A DNA stretch of 40,716 bases from Bacteroidales bacterium (GCA_012519885.1 JAAYPI010000059.1:1-40716), one strand, 5' to 3'; positions 17,231-26,078 are shown, counted from the first letter of the stretch. The notes: generated by a model from the sequence alone, not told the origin. Numbers and translations: made by a program.

Positions 17231-18427
17231 TTATTTAGATACAATTTCCTCCGTATCTGATGCTATCATAAATTCTTCATCGGTAGGTATTACTACTACT
17301 TTTACACGGCTACTATCCTTGCTTATGAGAGCTTCTTGCCCCTGCACCTTGTTTCGCTCTAAGTCAACTTCCAATCCCATATACTCCAGCCCTTCACATA
17401 TTTGAGCACGCATTGAGATTTGATTTTCTCCTACTCCACCAGTAAATAATACAATATCTACACCCCCCAAGGCTGCGGCATATGCTCCAATATACTTTTT
17501 GATACGATACGAATATATTTTGAGAGCCAGTATTGCCCTTTTATCTCCACTAATAGCTGCTGTTTCCAGATCTCTCATATCAGACGAGATACCTGAAACC
17601 CCCAAAACACCACTATATTTATTCAATAAAGAAGAGACAGACATAGTCCCAATCATTTCTTTATCCATCAAAAACTGGATCACACCTGGATCTAAATCCC
17701 CACATCGCGTCCCCATAAGTAATCCTTCCAACGGGGTAAAACCCATGGATGTATCAACTGACTCGCCATTTCTTATAGCTGTAATAGAACCTCCATTACC
17801 TATATGACAAGTGATTATTTTTTGCGATTGTATATCAACACCTAAAAATTCGCATACTCTTTTGGATACATAGCGGTGGCTAGTTCCATGAAATCCATAA
17901 CGACGTACACCGTGTTTTTTGTATAAAGAATAAGGAATTCCATAAATATACGCATGTTTAGGCATAGTTTGGTGAAATGCAGTATCAAAGACAGCCACTT
18001 GTGGAACATTCGGGATGAGCAATTCAATTGCCTCAATACCACTCAAATTTGGTGGATTATGCAATGGAGCCATCTGAATACACTGCTCAATTTGAGTTTT
18101 TACTTCTTGTGTTATACGTACACTGGCATTAAATCTTTCGCCACCATGTACTACACGATGCCCAACAGCATCAATTTCTTCTAAAGATTTTAAGCAACCA
18201 TATTTTGGACTTATAAGAATACCTAATATATATTCAATTGCATTGGTGTGCTCCAAAATTTCTCCTTCTATCATAACCTTTTCACCTGTTGAAGTGGTAT
18301 GTTTGATAAAAGAGCCTTTCATTCCAACTTTTTCTGCCCCTCCTTGTCCTAATATCTGTTTTGTTGCCATATCAAACAACTTATATTTAACAGAAGAACT
18401 ACCGCAGTTTAATACCAATATTTTCAT
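17231..18427 (-). CDS. ackA: Acetate kinase
   Basis: It transfers phosphate from acetyl phosphate to ADP, giving acetate and ATP, the energy-conserving end of fermentation. The family signatures are all present: KILVLNCGSSSVKYKLFD at the N-terminus, TCHIGNGGSITAI, TRCGDLDPGVI and LFTGGVGENQ. The 398-residue length is exact for the family. It is the third gene of an operon with pta and a 3-hydroxyacyl-CoA dehydrogenase, 14 bp downstream of the latter. Confidence 0.97.
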   Translation of the reverse strand: MKILVLNCGSSSVKYKLFDMATKQILGQGGAEKVGMKGSFIKHTTSTGEKVMIEGEILEHTNAIEYILGILISPKYGCLKSLEEIDAVGHRVVHGGERFNASVRITQEVKTQIEQCIQMAPLHNPPNLSGIEAIELLIPNVPQVAVFDTAFHQTMPKHAYIYGIPYSLYKKHGVRRYGFHGTSHRYVSKRVCEFLGVDIQSQKIITCHIGNGGSITAIRNGESVDTSMGFTPLEGLLMGTRCGDLDPGVIQFLMDKEMIGTMSVSSLLNKYSGVLGVSGISSDMRDLETAAISGDKRAILALKIYSYRIKKYIGAYAAALGGVDIVLFTGGVGENQISMRAQICEGLEYMGLEVDLERNKVQGQEALISKDSSRVKVVVIPTDEEFMIASDTEEIVSK

Positions 18428-18441
18428 TTTTCTTATAATTT

Positions 18442-19389
18442 CTATTTTACAATTTCACCATTCTCATCATACGAATAAAAGCCTCTTTTACGACTTACAC
18501 CAAACTGTTTTGCTCTATACAATCGCAATAGAATTGGGGATGGTTTGTATTTAATAGCTCCAAATTCTTCGTACAAATTAGCCATTAGTTTTACTATTTT
18601 CTCTATACCCATTTGGTCGGCTGTTCTAAACACCCCTTGTCTATTTCCAAAGCCAATCCTCATTACCCTATCTATATCTTCTACGGTAGACACTCCTTCC
18701 ATCAACATATCACAAGCTTCATTGAGCATAACAAAGAAAATGCGCATACTCACTAACCCTGCTGATTCAGCAACCAAAATTACTTCATGTTTAATTAAAT
18801 GAGCAAAATGACATACTTTGGTATATACATCATCACTGGTATATAAACTTTTTACCACCTCCAAAATACGAGCATCTGGCACATTGCTCATTACATGCAC
18901 TCCTATGCATCTATCTTTATGTTTGAGTTCGGTAGCTAATTCTGTAATAATTGGAGTAGATATATTGGTGGCTATAATAGCATCTTTAGACAACACATTT
19001 TCTAAGTTCAAGAAAACTTCTCGTCTCAAATTTGTACTTCTTTCTCCTGTATTATCATCATACCGAATAGATTCAATTACAAAATCACAACCTTTAAACG
19101 TTTCGTACGTTACTGTTCCTTTTACGCGAGCGAGTATTGCTCTTTTCTCACCTGGCGTAAGCCCCCAATTATCAACGCGTTCGTCTAATCGGCTTTCGAT
19201 GCGTGCATAAGCATTATGGATTTTTTCTTCCGTAGGTTCCATAAACACTACTTCTATCCCATTAATGGCTGCCAATGTCGCCAACATACTTCCCTCTTTA
19301 CCACAACCTACAATTCCGATTTTTGAAAAGAAAGCTTTGGGATGATCTTTCTTACTTAGGGCAAATTGTTCAATTTTTTCAACTATCAT
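18442..19389 (-). CDS. 3-hydroxyacyl-CoA dehydrogenase family protein
   Basis: The Rossmann fold begins with KIGIVGCGKEGSMLATLAA (GxGxxG) and ends its beta-2 with an acidic residue (FMEP), so NAD is the likely cofactor. The catalytic pair of the family is retained: His in GVHVMSN and Glu in ILEVV. The C-terminal dimerisation half follows (MRIGFGNRQGVFRTADQMG). It most resembles 3-hydroxybutyryl-CoA dehydrogenase. I chose ATG 19389, giving 315 residues and a 16-bp gap to pta; the longer frame from 19434 would overlap pta. Its place between pta and ackA is unusual and suggests a link between C4 acyl-CoA metabolism and acetate formation. No thiolase or crotonase is nearby. Confidence 0.85.
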   Translation of the reverse strand: MIVEKIEQFALSKKDHPKAFFSKIGIVGCGKEGSMLATLAAINGIEVVFMEPTEEKIHNAYARIESRLDERVDNWGLTPGEKRAILARVKGTVTYETFKGCDFVIESIRYDDNTGERSTNLRREVFLNLENVLSKDAIIATNISTPIITELATELKHKDRCIGVHVMSNVPDARILEVVKSLYTSDDVYTKVCHFAHLIKHEVILVAESAGLVSMRIFFVMLNEACDMLMEGVSTVEDIDRVMRIGFGNRQGVFRTADQMGIEKIVKLMANLYEEFGAIKYKPSPILLRLYRAKQFGVSRKRGFYSYDENGEIVK

Positions 19390-19405
19390 ATTTCTTATCC
19401 TTAAA

Positions 19406-20401
19406 TTATCTAGCCTGATTTGCTGTAATAGCAATCATCCGCACAACATCCTCTACTGAGCAACCTCTTGACAAATCATTAATTGGAGCACCCATTCCTT
19501 GAAGCACTGGACCAATAGCTTCTGCCCCAGCTAAACGTTGCACTAATTTATATGCAATATTTCCAGTTTCCAATGTAGGGAATATCAATACATTTGCATT
19601 CCCTTTTAACAAACTGTTGGGTGCTTTAGAAGCCCCAACCGACGGAACTATGGCAGCATCTACCTGCAACTCTCCATCTATACATATTGTTGGAGCTTGC
19701 TGTTGAGCTAATTGTGTAGCAGTTACTACTTTGTCTACCATTTCATGTTTGGCACTTCCTTTGGTTGAAAAACTCAACAAAGCAACACGCGGAGTAAACC
19801 CTCCGATGATTTGAGTTGTTTCTGCCGTTACAACAGCTATTTCTGCTAATTGTATAGCCGAGGGATTAGGAGTAACGGCACAATCGGCAAACACCATCAC
19901 ACCGTCTTCACCTATGCTTGTGTCATCAAATAGCATAAAAAATACGCCAGATACAACACTTACCCCTGGTTTAGTTTTTATAATTTGTAATGCTGGTCGC
20001 AATACATTTCCCGTTGAATTTGCGGCACCAGCCAATTCTCCATCTACATCTCCATTTTTTATCATCAACACCGAGAGGTACAAAGGATTCTTTGCTAATA
20101 CCCGAGCTTCTTCTAACGTCATCCCTTTTGCCTTACGTAACGAATACAAAAGCTGACTATATTCGTCCATCTTGGGGTCTGTTTCGGGATCAAAAAATCT
20201 CGCTTGGTGAATATGGGCTAAACCCAGCTCTTTGGCTGTTGTAAGAATACTAGCTTTATTACCAATTAACTGGATATGTGCAATTTGTTGTTGCAAGACA
20301 ATATCTGCGGCACGCAATGTGCGTTCTTCAAATGATTCGGGCAATACAATGCAACGTAAATTGTTTTTTGCTTGTTGAAATATTTTTTCTAATAACTTCA
20401 T
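19406..20401 (-). CDS. pta: Phosphate acetyltransferase
   Basis: It converts acetyl-CoA and phosphate to acetyl phosphate, feeding acetate kinase. Signatures include LRCIVLPESFEERTL near the N-terminus, GAANSTGNVLRPALQIIKT, SFSTKGSA and the C-terminal GMGAPINDLSRGCSVEDVV. It is the short single-domain form without the DRTGG regulatory part. ATG 20401 (MKLLEKIF, 331 residues) is preferred over 20410, being the usual family start. It is the first gene of the operon with its own full promoter upstream. Confidence 0.96.
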   Translation of the reverse strand: MKLLEKIFQQAKNNLRCIVLPESFEERTLRAADIVLQQQIAHIQLIGNKASILTTAKELGLAHIHQARFFDPETDPKMDEYSQLLYSLRKAKGMTLEEARVLAKNPLYLSVLMIKNGDVDGELAGAANSTGNVLRPALQIIKTKPGVSVVSGVFFMLFDDTSIGEDGVMVFADCAVTPNPSAIQLAEIAVVTAETTQIIGGFTPRVALLSFSTKGSAKHEMVDKVVTATQLAQQQAPTICIDGELQVDAAIVPSVGASKAPNSLLKGNANVLIFPTLETGNIAYKLVQRLAGAEAIGPVLQGMGAPINDLSRGCSVEDVVRMIAITANQAR

Positions 20402-20447
20402 ATAAAACACCTTAGGAATAACAAATTGTTTTTTAAAATAGAAGTAC

Positions 20448-20478
20448 CAAAGTTACAAGAATAATAGCATTGAAACAA
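20448..20478 (-). promoter_or_regulatory. Promoter of the pta operon
   Basis: On the minus strand TTG (20476-20478) and TAACTTTG (20448-20455) are separated by exactly 20 bp. The leader to ATG 20401 is about 40 nt. The region lies just beyond the 3' end of xerD. Confidence 0.8.
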
Positions 20479-20480
20479 GC

Positions 20481-20503
20481 ATTTTTTATTTTTTTATTTT
20501 TTT
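20481..20503. repeat. Tandem A(T)7 repeat at the 3' end of xerD
   Basis: Three tandem units of A followed by six or seven T (plus-strand reading) cover the last codons and the stop codon of xerD. They encode its terminal Lys-Lys-Ile-Lys-Lys. Slippage here would change only the C-terminal tail. Confidence 0.6.
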
Positions 20504-21403
20504 ATTTCTAGGGTGATATGACATTATCGTTTCTCTCAAAAAATGCACATCTACATGCGTATAAATTTCGGTTGTTAGTATACTTTCATGTCCTAACATT
20601 TCTTGAATAACCCTCAAATTAGCTCCTCCTTCGAGTAAATGAGTAGCAAAAGAATGCCGAAATGTATGTGGACCAATTTGTTTGTCTAAGCCTATTTCAT
20701 CTGCTAATTTATTAATGATGATAAAAATCATTTGTCGCGTTAGTTTATTCCCTCTTCTGTTTAAAAAAACAATATCTTCACTCCCTTTTTTTATAGGCAA
20801 ATTGATACGTTCTGTTAAATAATTTTTAATTTCTTTCAATGCCGTACGAGATATCGGTATCAATCGTTCCTTATTGCCTTTTCCTACCACTTTTATAAAT
20901 TCTTCTTGCCAAAAAATATCAGAAAGTTTCAGCTCCACCAATTCAGACACTCGCAACCCACAACTATACAATGTTTCAATTATAGCCCTGTTTCTTATCC
21001 CCTCTGGCACAGAATAATCAATGGCTTGAATCAACGCATCAATTTCTTCTATTGATAAAATTTGCGGTATTTTTTTGGGTAATTTCGGTGATTCAAGCAA
21101 ACTCGTTGGGTCATCCTGTAATCTATTTTCGAGCACCAAAAAAGCATAAAAAGATTTTATCCCCGATATAATACGAGCCTGCGAACGCTCGTTGATACCA
21201 ATTTGTGCCAACTGAAATAAAAAGTGCTGTAAATCTACCAAAGTAACAGTTAAATAGGAGATTTTTTCGTCCTCCAAAAATTGCAATAATTTTTGCACAT
21301 CACGCACATATGCCTGATAGGTATTATCAGAAAAAGACTTTTCAAGCATTAAAAAAGACCTATACTGACGTAATACAAGATGTTCATTACTATTCTGAAT
21401 CAC
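20486..21403 (-). CDS. xerD: Tyrosine recombinase XerD
   Basis: A site-specific recombinase that resolves chromosome dimers with a partner recombinase at the dif site near FtsK. The N-terminal SAM-like core-binding domain covers about 1-100. The catalytic residues are all present: Arg151 in SCGLRVSELVEL, Lys175 in GKGNKER, His246 and Arg249 in HTFRHSFATHLLEGG, His272 in LGHESILTT and Tyr281. Length (305) and the LRVIQEMLGH motif match housekeeping XerD rather than an integrase. No attachment site or mobile genes are nearby. It lies 11 bp downstream of the acyltransferase gene. Confidence 0.94.
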   Translation of the reverse strand: MIQNSNEHLVLRQYRSFLMLEKSFSDNTYQAYVRDVQKLLQFLEDEKISYLTVTLVDLQHFLFQLAQIGINERSQARIISGIKSFYAFLVLENRLQDDPTSLLESPKLPKKIPQILSIEEIDALIQAIDYSVPEGIRNRAIIETLYSCGLRVSELVELKLSDIFWQEEFIKVVGKGNKERLIPISRTALKEIKNYLTERINLPIKKGSEDIVFLNRRGNKLTRQMIFIIINKLADEIGLDKQIGPHTFRHSFATHLLEGGANLRVIQEMLGHESILTTEIYTHVDVHFLRETIMSYHPRNKKIKK

Positions 21404-21414
21404 ATAAGTATTTT

Positions 21415-22581
21415 TTATTGTTGTATTCGAATGGCTTCTCGTTGATTATAAACAGGATTGGCATACATTTCGAGTATTTTTCGGGTTAAAAAATCCTCAT
21501 CTTTATTCGAAATATCAATTTTATTCACTCGTTGTTGCACATACGCAATAAAATCTTTTTCATCTTCCTTGGAATAATGCTTAGTAAACAAGTTTTGCTT
21601 ACTCAATAAATCAGCAGCCACATAATTACACGGATACAAATTGTAATTTCTATGAATCTCTGTATCTATCAAGTGTGCTATATACGTAGATTGCTCTTTT
21701 GACGAAAGTTGAGAGACTAAGTTCAACGCAGGATGATCATTTAAAGGAGTTCCAAACACATACGAAATACGTCCTTTATAGCCCATAATACCAGTAGACA
21801 TATTCAGCAAATCATCAGCAGGTGATTTTTTATAACATTCATCATCTCGTTTAAGCTGAAATTCTTTGGCTTTTAAATAATCACAAGGGTCGTATTCATA
21901 ATTGATTGACAATGGCACTATATTCAAATCCATTATCCCTTTTACATACTCTCCCTCTGCACTCATTTGTAGCATCTTAATCAATGCTGGTTGTGTTCTA
22001 TCATCCGAATCCTTAGCTCTTCCCTCTCGCTGTGCTAGCCATACAGAATGTGGTTTTGTGGTAATTACATACCGAATATAAGCAGATAATTCTTGCGAAA
22101 TACGTATCTGTTCGCGTACAGAGGCATTGCGTCTAACAATAAAACTTTTGTTAATCCTAACAAGATGTTCTATCCAAGGGTAAATAAGTAAATTATTTCC
22201 AATGGCAATCTCTGTCGTTTGATATCCATTTTTTAGTAAATGAATATTTAAAAATGCTGAATCAAGCACAATATCTCGGTGATTGGATATAAATAAATGA
22301 TGTCTGTGAGGATTTACTCTATCTAACTGAATCAACTCTACTCCTTTTGATGTTTTCGTTTCTAAATCAGATAAAAAGGGTAAAATAAATCCCTTTTGAA
22401 ATTGATCTACAGATTGTACTTTTTTTAGTTGTTCGATAAGAACCGAAACTGGAATATTCGGCAAAATCTGTGGTAGTATGGCAAGCAACTGTTTGTCTTC
22501 TACTAATTTGCTAAATTGCAAGGGTATTTCTGCATCGTTATAACAACGAATATCATCAAACTGACTATCAGGATTCATCAT
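21415..22581 (-). CDS. Glycerol-phosphate acyltransferase-family protein
   Basis: The central part resembles PlsB/PlsC acyltransferases: HLFISNHRDIVLDSAFLN for motif I, SFIVRRN for motif II, and LAQREGRAKDSDDRTQPALIKML for motif III. Motif I is odd: the His is followed by Asp at +2 and +6, not at the canonical +4. The protein has long N- and C-terminal extensions (388 residues) and no clear membrane segment. A role in acylating glycerol-phosphate or another lipid precursor is inferred. An in-frame ATG at 22611 lies upstream of the -7 box at 22601-22608, so the start must be 22581 or 22578 (MMNPDSQF). Confidence 0.78.
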   Translation of the reverse strand: MMNPDSQFDDIRCYNDAEIPLQFSKLVEDKQLLAILPQILPNIPVSVLIEQLKKVQSVDQFQKGFILPFLSDLETKTSKGVELIQLDRVNPHRHHLFISNHRDIVLDSAFLNIHLLKNGYQTTEIAIGNNLLIYPWIEHLVRINKSFIVRRNASVREQIRISQELSAYIRYVITTKPHSVWLAQREGRAKDSDDRTQPALIKMLQMSAEGEYVKGIMDLNIVPLSINYEYDPCDYLKAKEFQLKRDDECYKKSPADDLLNMSTGIMGYKGRISYVFGTPLNDHPALNLVSQLSSKEQSTYIAHLIDTEIHRNYNLYPCNYVAADLLSKQNLFTKHYSKEDEKDFIAYVQQRVNKIDISNKDEDFLTRKILEMYANPVYNQREAIRIQQ

Positions 22582-22600
22582 AGTATTATTTTCTTTTGCC

Positions 22601-22608
22601 CAAAGATA
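22601..22608 (-). promoter_or_regulatory. -7 box of the acyltransferase-xerD operon
   Basis: The minus strand reads TATCTTTG. The transcript would start near 22595, which excludes ATG 22611 as start codon. No matching -33 TTG was seen. Confidence 0.6.
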
Positions 22609-22628
22609 CAAATTTTTAGAAAAACTCG

Positions 22629-22636
22629 TACATTTG
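22629..22636 (+). promoter_or_regulatory. -7 box of the CYTH gene
   Basis: TACATTTG is a perfect -7 box. The transcript would start near 22643, so ATG 22655 is the first usable start; the TTG at 22634 lies inside the box. Confidence 0.6.
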
Positions 22637-22654
22637 TATGCAATAAATACGACT

Positions 22655-23119
22655 ATGGCAAAAGAAATTGAAAGAAAATTTTTGGTGGATAAAACAAAAT
22701 GGCAAGCTGTATCAAAAGGAATGTTGCTTTCTCAGGGATATTTGTCTGCAACCGAAAACACTACTGTCCGTGTACGCACAACAGCGGACAAAGGTTTTTT
22801 AACTATCAAAGGAAAAACGCAAGGGTTTAGTCGAGATGAATACGAATACATAATCCCGCTTCAAGATGCACAAGAAATGCTAACGATGTGCTCTGACAAA
22901 CTAGTAACAAAGTACCGTTACACAGAGAAACACAATGATATGCTTTGGGAAATAGATGTTTTTACAGATAAAAACGAAGGATTAATTATAGCTGAGATAG
23001 AACTTACAAGTGAAGAACAAAAATTCGTATTGCCCGACTGGGTAGAAAAAGAGGTAACGGGAGACATCCGCTATTACAACTCATTTTTGGCTAAAACGCC
23101 ATTTTCTACTTGGGAATAA
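22655..23119 (+). CDS. CYTH-domain protein (triphosphatase-like)
   Basis: The 154-residue protein starts with MAKEIERKFLVD, whose ExExK motif (Glu4, Glu6, Lys8) defines the CYTH / triphosphate tunnel metalloenzyme fold. Further conserved features are VRVRTT and FLTIKGKT (basic triphosphate-binding side chains), KYRYTE, WEIDVF and EIELTSEE (acidic metal-binding side). Bacterial single-domain members hydrolyse inorganic triphosphate or similar substrates; the exact substrate is not evident. Start 22655 is set by the promoter and by the family motif. It converges on rpiB. Confidence 0.9.
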   Translation: MAKEIERKFLVDKTKWQAVSKGMLLSQGYLSATENTTVRVRTTADKGFLTIKGKTQGFSRDEYEYIIPLQDAQEMLTMCSDKLVTKYRYTEKHNDMLWEIDVFTDKNEGLIIAEIELTSEEQKFVLPDWVEKEVTGDIRYYNSFLAKTPFSTWE

Positions 23120-23130
23120 CATCAATTCCC
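23112..23130. terminator. Hairpin between convergent CYTH and rpiB genes
   Basis: GGGAAT (23112-23117) and ATTCCC (23125-23130) form a 6-bp stem with a 7-nt loop, spanning the CYTH stop codon and ending next to the rpiB stop. No strong T run follows, so it is at best a weak bidirectional terminator. Confidence 0.4.
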
Positions 23131-23559
23131 TTATTCATTAATTTTATTTACTCGGTTACAGTGTCTGCCTCCTTCAAAATCAGTAGTCAGAAAACGCTCT
23201 ACCATATCCTCCGCCAAAGCTTGCGAAATAAAACGTGCTGGCAATGATATAATGTTCGCATCATTATGCTTGCGAGCTAATATGGCAATTTCATCTGTCC
23301 AACAAAGTGCTGCACGTACATTTTTATGTTTGTTGGCAACAATACTTACTCCATTGCCACTACCACAAATAGCAATACCAAAATCAATTTCGTTTTTAGC
23401 TACTGCTTGTGCTAATGGGTGTATATAGTCAGGATAATCAACACTCTCTTCGGAATGAGTACCAAAATCTTTAAGAGCAAAAAACGTGTGTGCAAAATAC
23501 TCTTTCAATCTTTCTTTCATCTCATAGCCAGCGTGGTCGCTAGCAATACCTATATACAT
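23131..23559 (-). CDS. rpiB: Ribose-5-phosphate isomerase B
   Basis: It interconverts ribose 5-phosphate and ribulose 5-phosphate in the pentose phosphate pathway. The RpiB/LacAB fold is clear from IGIASDHAGYEMKE, DFGTHSEESVDYPDY, the active-site AICGSGNGVSIVANK with its cysteine, and GRHCNRVNKI at the C-terminus. I prefer ATG 23559 (MYIGIASDHAG, 142 residues), since family members start just before this strand; ATG 23577 would add six residues and is possible. No clear promoter was found upstream. The gene is transcribed alone. Confidence 0.93.
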   Translation of the reverse strand: MYIGIASDHAGYEMKERLKEYFAHTFFALKDFGTHSEESVDYPDYIHPLAQAVAKNEIDFGIAICGSGNGVSIVANKHKNVRAALCWTDEIAILARKHNDANIISLPARFISQALAEDMVERFLTTDFEGGRHCNRVNKINE

Positions 23560-23660
23560 GGTGTCTAATGCTTTCATTTTTGTTCGATTGTTTGACGATA
23601 CAATTATCTATTTAAAAAAACATGAATAACCCAACCATATTTTACTATGAGGAATCATAT

Positions 23661-23693
23661 TGTTGTTCAGTTTGCAAAAAATATGTATTTTTG
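23661..23693 (+). promoter_or_regulatory. Promoter of the arginase-family gene
   Basis: TTG at 23663-23665 (within TGTTG) and TATTTTTG at 23686-23693 are 20 bp apart. The leader to ATG 23761 is about 60 nt. Confidence 0.75.
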
Positions 23694-23760
23694 TTTGCTC
23701 TGCAAAGATACATTTTTTGCACACAACAATTGACTAAATTTACTCTAATTTTTTACAAGC

Positions 23761-24852
23761 ATGTCCGACTCTATTTCCTTATATTTTAACGACGTATTGG
23801 TAAACCCAACATTACCATCGTATATGTCAGAAAATGAATACATTGCATCAAACCTTCACACGCAAGACTTTTCGGTAGCACTTATTGGCATACCTGATAA
23901 AAATAACTCTGCCAATACCGTCCGCAACCATCTGTACACACTTTTTGGCAACTTCACTACTATAAAACTACGTGATTTGGGCAATCTGAAGAAAGGAAAA
24001 TCAGAAAAAGAAATGGCATTGGCATTGGAGCATGTAGTACAAGAGTTGGCAGAAAAATCTATTCCTTGTATTGTGTTTGGCGGAGAACAATGGCTCACAA
24101 CTGCTATTTTTAAAGGAATAACTGAGGTGCAACCCAATGTAGGGGTGTGCTTTATCGACTCCAAAATTGATGTTGGCGATATGCAAGAATCGAGCTGTTC
24201 TCATTCTTTTATCACACAACTTGCAACACATCACACACTAGATAATATCGACATTGTAGGAGCCCAACAATATTATTACACAGAAAGACAAAGACAGTAT
24301 ATTCGTGAACATAAAGGAGATATAACCCGCTTATCAGAAGCTCGTAAAGATATTTTCAAACTCGAGCCAATTCTACGCAATGCCGATTTGATAAGTATTG
24401 ATATGAGTGCTGTACGTCTATCTGACGCACCAGCGGCTAAGTTTCCTTGTTCCAACGGATTTACAGGTGAAGAAGTTTGCCAACTAGCACGTTTTGCTGG
24501 CTATGCTGACAAAACGAAGGCTCTTGTTATTTCAGCATGGGACTGCATCAACGATCACCAACATCATACGTCACGTTTAGTTGCTGAAACAATATGGCAT
24601 TTCTTGGATGGCGTAGACAAACGTGAACAAGAGTCTCCAAACGAAGATAATCCCATATATACAAAACTTGTGGTACAATCAGACATTCACGATGATGGTA
24701 TTATTTTTTACCACAACACACAAACCGACCGTTGGTGGATTGAAATACCTACCCTTTCTGGATTACGTATCTATCCATGTCATACAAACGATTATCAGGC
24801 TTTATGCAACAACGAAATACCAGCGATATGGCTTCGTTATCTATATAAATAA
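23761..24852 (+). CDS. Degenerate arginase/formimidoylglutamase-family protein
   Basis: The 363-residue protein follows the ureohydrolase fold order, but its metal site is altered. Where arginases have GGDH it has GGEQ (107-110); where they have DAHxD it has DSKID (Asp133, Lys135, Asp137); and the last pair DxD reads SIDMSAV (Asp214, Ser216). Thus two His ligands and one Asp are replaced, and binding of a two-manganese cluster is doubtful. It may be a non-catalytic member or have another activity. A C-terminal extension of about 70 residues with WWIEIP and LSGLRIYPC follows the fold. It has its own promoter and ends 2 bp from convergent aroA. Confidence 0.8.
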   Translation: MSDSISLYFNDVLVNPTLPSYMSENEYIASNLHTQDFSVALIGIPDKNNSANTVRNHLYTLFGNFTTIKLRDLGNLKKGKSEKEMALALEHVVQELAEKSIPCIVFGGEQWLTTAIFKGITEVQPNVGVCFIDSKIDVGDMQESSCSHSFITQLATHHTLDNIDIVGAQQYYYTERQRQYIREHKGDITRLSEARKDIFKLEPILRNADLISIDMSAVRLSDAPAAKFPCSNGFTGEEVCQLARFAGYADKTKALVISAWDCINDHQHHTSRLVAETIWHFLDGVDKREQESPNEDNPIYTKLVVQSDIHDDGIIFYHNTQTDRWWIEIPTLSGLRIYPCHTNDYQALCNNEIPAIWLRYLYK

Positions 24853-24854
24853 GC

Positions 24855-26078
24855 CTACATTTGGTGCAAAGTAAACCCAAGCGATTGCAAATCAACCCAG
24901 AAATTTGGATAAGATTTCGTTACCACATGTGGTTCGTTGATAGAAATTTCTCCTACTTTTATACAAGCAGGAGCAAATGCCATAGCCATACGATGATCAT
25001 CATATGTATCTATGCTCTGTTCAGTAGCCACATCACACCGTTCATTATTAAACTCTAAAATACTATTGTCTTTTTGATGAACGACATATCCTAGCTTTTT
25101 TAATTCCGTAACCAAGGCATAGATTCTGTCTGTTTCTTTAATTTTTAAACTTTGTAACCCTGAAAAATAAAAAGGTATCCCTAATAAACAGCAACACACA
25201 ACACAGGTTTGAGCCAAATCAGGCTGATTTACAAAATTATATACTAGTTTGCCCTTTTTTGGAGCTTTCTTAGATAAGATTACTCCTTGCTTTGTAAACT
25301 TTGTTTTCACACCAATGTGTTCAAAAATTGTAGCAATAGCAGCATCACCCTGCACACTATCTTTATACAAGCCTTTCAATTCTACCTCTCCTTGTGGTGC
25401 TAATGCAAGCATTTCGTACCAATACGAAGCAGCCGACCAATCTCCTTCTACCACGAAGGGAACTGGTGTATAAGCTTGGTTAGGAATGTATATTTCATTG
25501 CCTTTCCAGTATGATTGAATACCAAACTGCTCCATTATTTTTATCGTCATTTGTATGTATGGCACCGAAATAATATCGCCTTGCAACACTAACCGCAATC
25601 CCTGTTGCATAGTAGGTGCTAACATTAACAAAGCAGAAATATACTGACTACTAATATTCCCTTGCATTTCAATACGACCACCCTGCAATGCACTGCCATA
25701 AATACGCAACGGTGGATATCCCTCTTTCTCAATGTATTCAATTTTTGCTCCTAACTCATTCAGTGCATCAACCAGTAGTTTAATGGGTCTGTTTTTCATA
25801 CGTTCGCTTCCAGTTATTTCCCATTTACCTACTATCTTAGATAGAAATGCTGTTAAAAAACGCATAGACGTGCCTGCTGCACCTACATCAAATGCGGTGT
25901 CGTTTGATTGCAATACGTTTAACATCACACGCGTGTCGTCGCAATCAGAAACGCCCTCAATAGGCATATCGCTTTCTGCCAAAGCATTAATAATCAACAC
26001 TCTGTTACTTATACTTTTAGATGTTGGCAATACTACTGTACCTTGTAACGCAGTGGGCGGGATTAACAAATATTTCAT
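24855..26078 (-). CDS. aroA: 3-phosphoshikimate 1-carboxyvinyltransferase (EPSP synthase)
   Basis: It joins phosphoenolpyruvate to shikimate 3-phosphate, the sixth step of the shikimate pathway. Signatures: VLPTSKSISNRVLIINALAES (near 17), GAAGTSMRFLTAF, MKNRPIKLLVDAL, VEGDWSAASYW, KIKETDRI and TYDDHRMAMAFAP. The AGTSMRF form departs from the common AGTAMRP of class I enzymes. At 407 residues it is short but normal for Bacteroidetes. No other aromatic-pathway genes are next to it. Confidence 0.96.
   Translation of the reverse strand: MKYLLIPPTALQGTVVLPTSKSISNRVLIINALAESDMPIEGVSDCDDTRVMLNVLQSNDTAFDVGAAGTSMRFLTAFLSKIVGKWEITGSERMKNRPIKLLVDALNELGAKIEYIEKEGYPPLRIYGSALQGGRIEMQGNISSQYISALLMLAPTMQQGLRLVLQGDIISVPYIQMTIKIMEQFGIQSYWKGNEIYIPNQAYTPVPFVVEGDWSAASYWYEMLALAPQGEVELKGLYKDSVQGDAAIATIFEHIGVKTKFTKQGVILSKKAPKKGKLVYNFVNQPDLAQTCVVCCCLLGIPFYFSGLQSLKIKETDRIYALVTELKKLGYVVHQKDNSILEFNNERCDVATEQSIDTYDDHRMAMAFAPACIKVGEISINEPHVVTKSYPNFWVDLQSLGFTLHQM

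Noticed and set aside
20486-21403. Tyrosine recombinase as a mark of a mobile element or integron
   Set aside because: Length, motifs and operon partner fit housekeeping XerD; no attachment sites, cassettes or phage genes are near.
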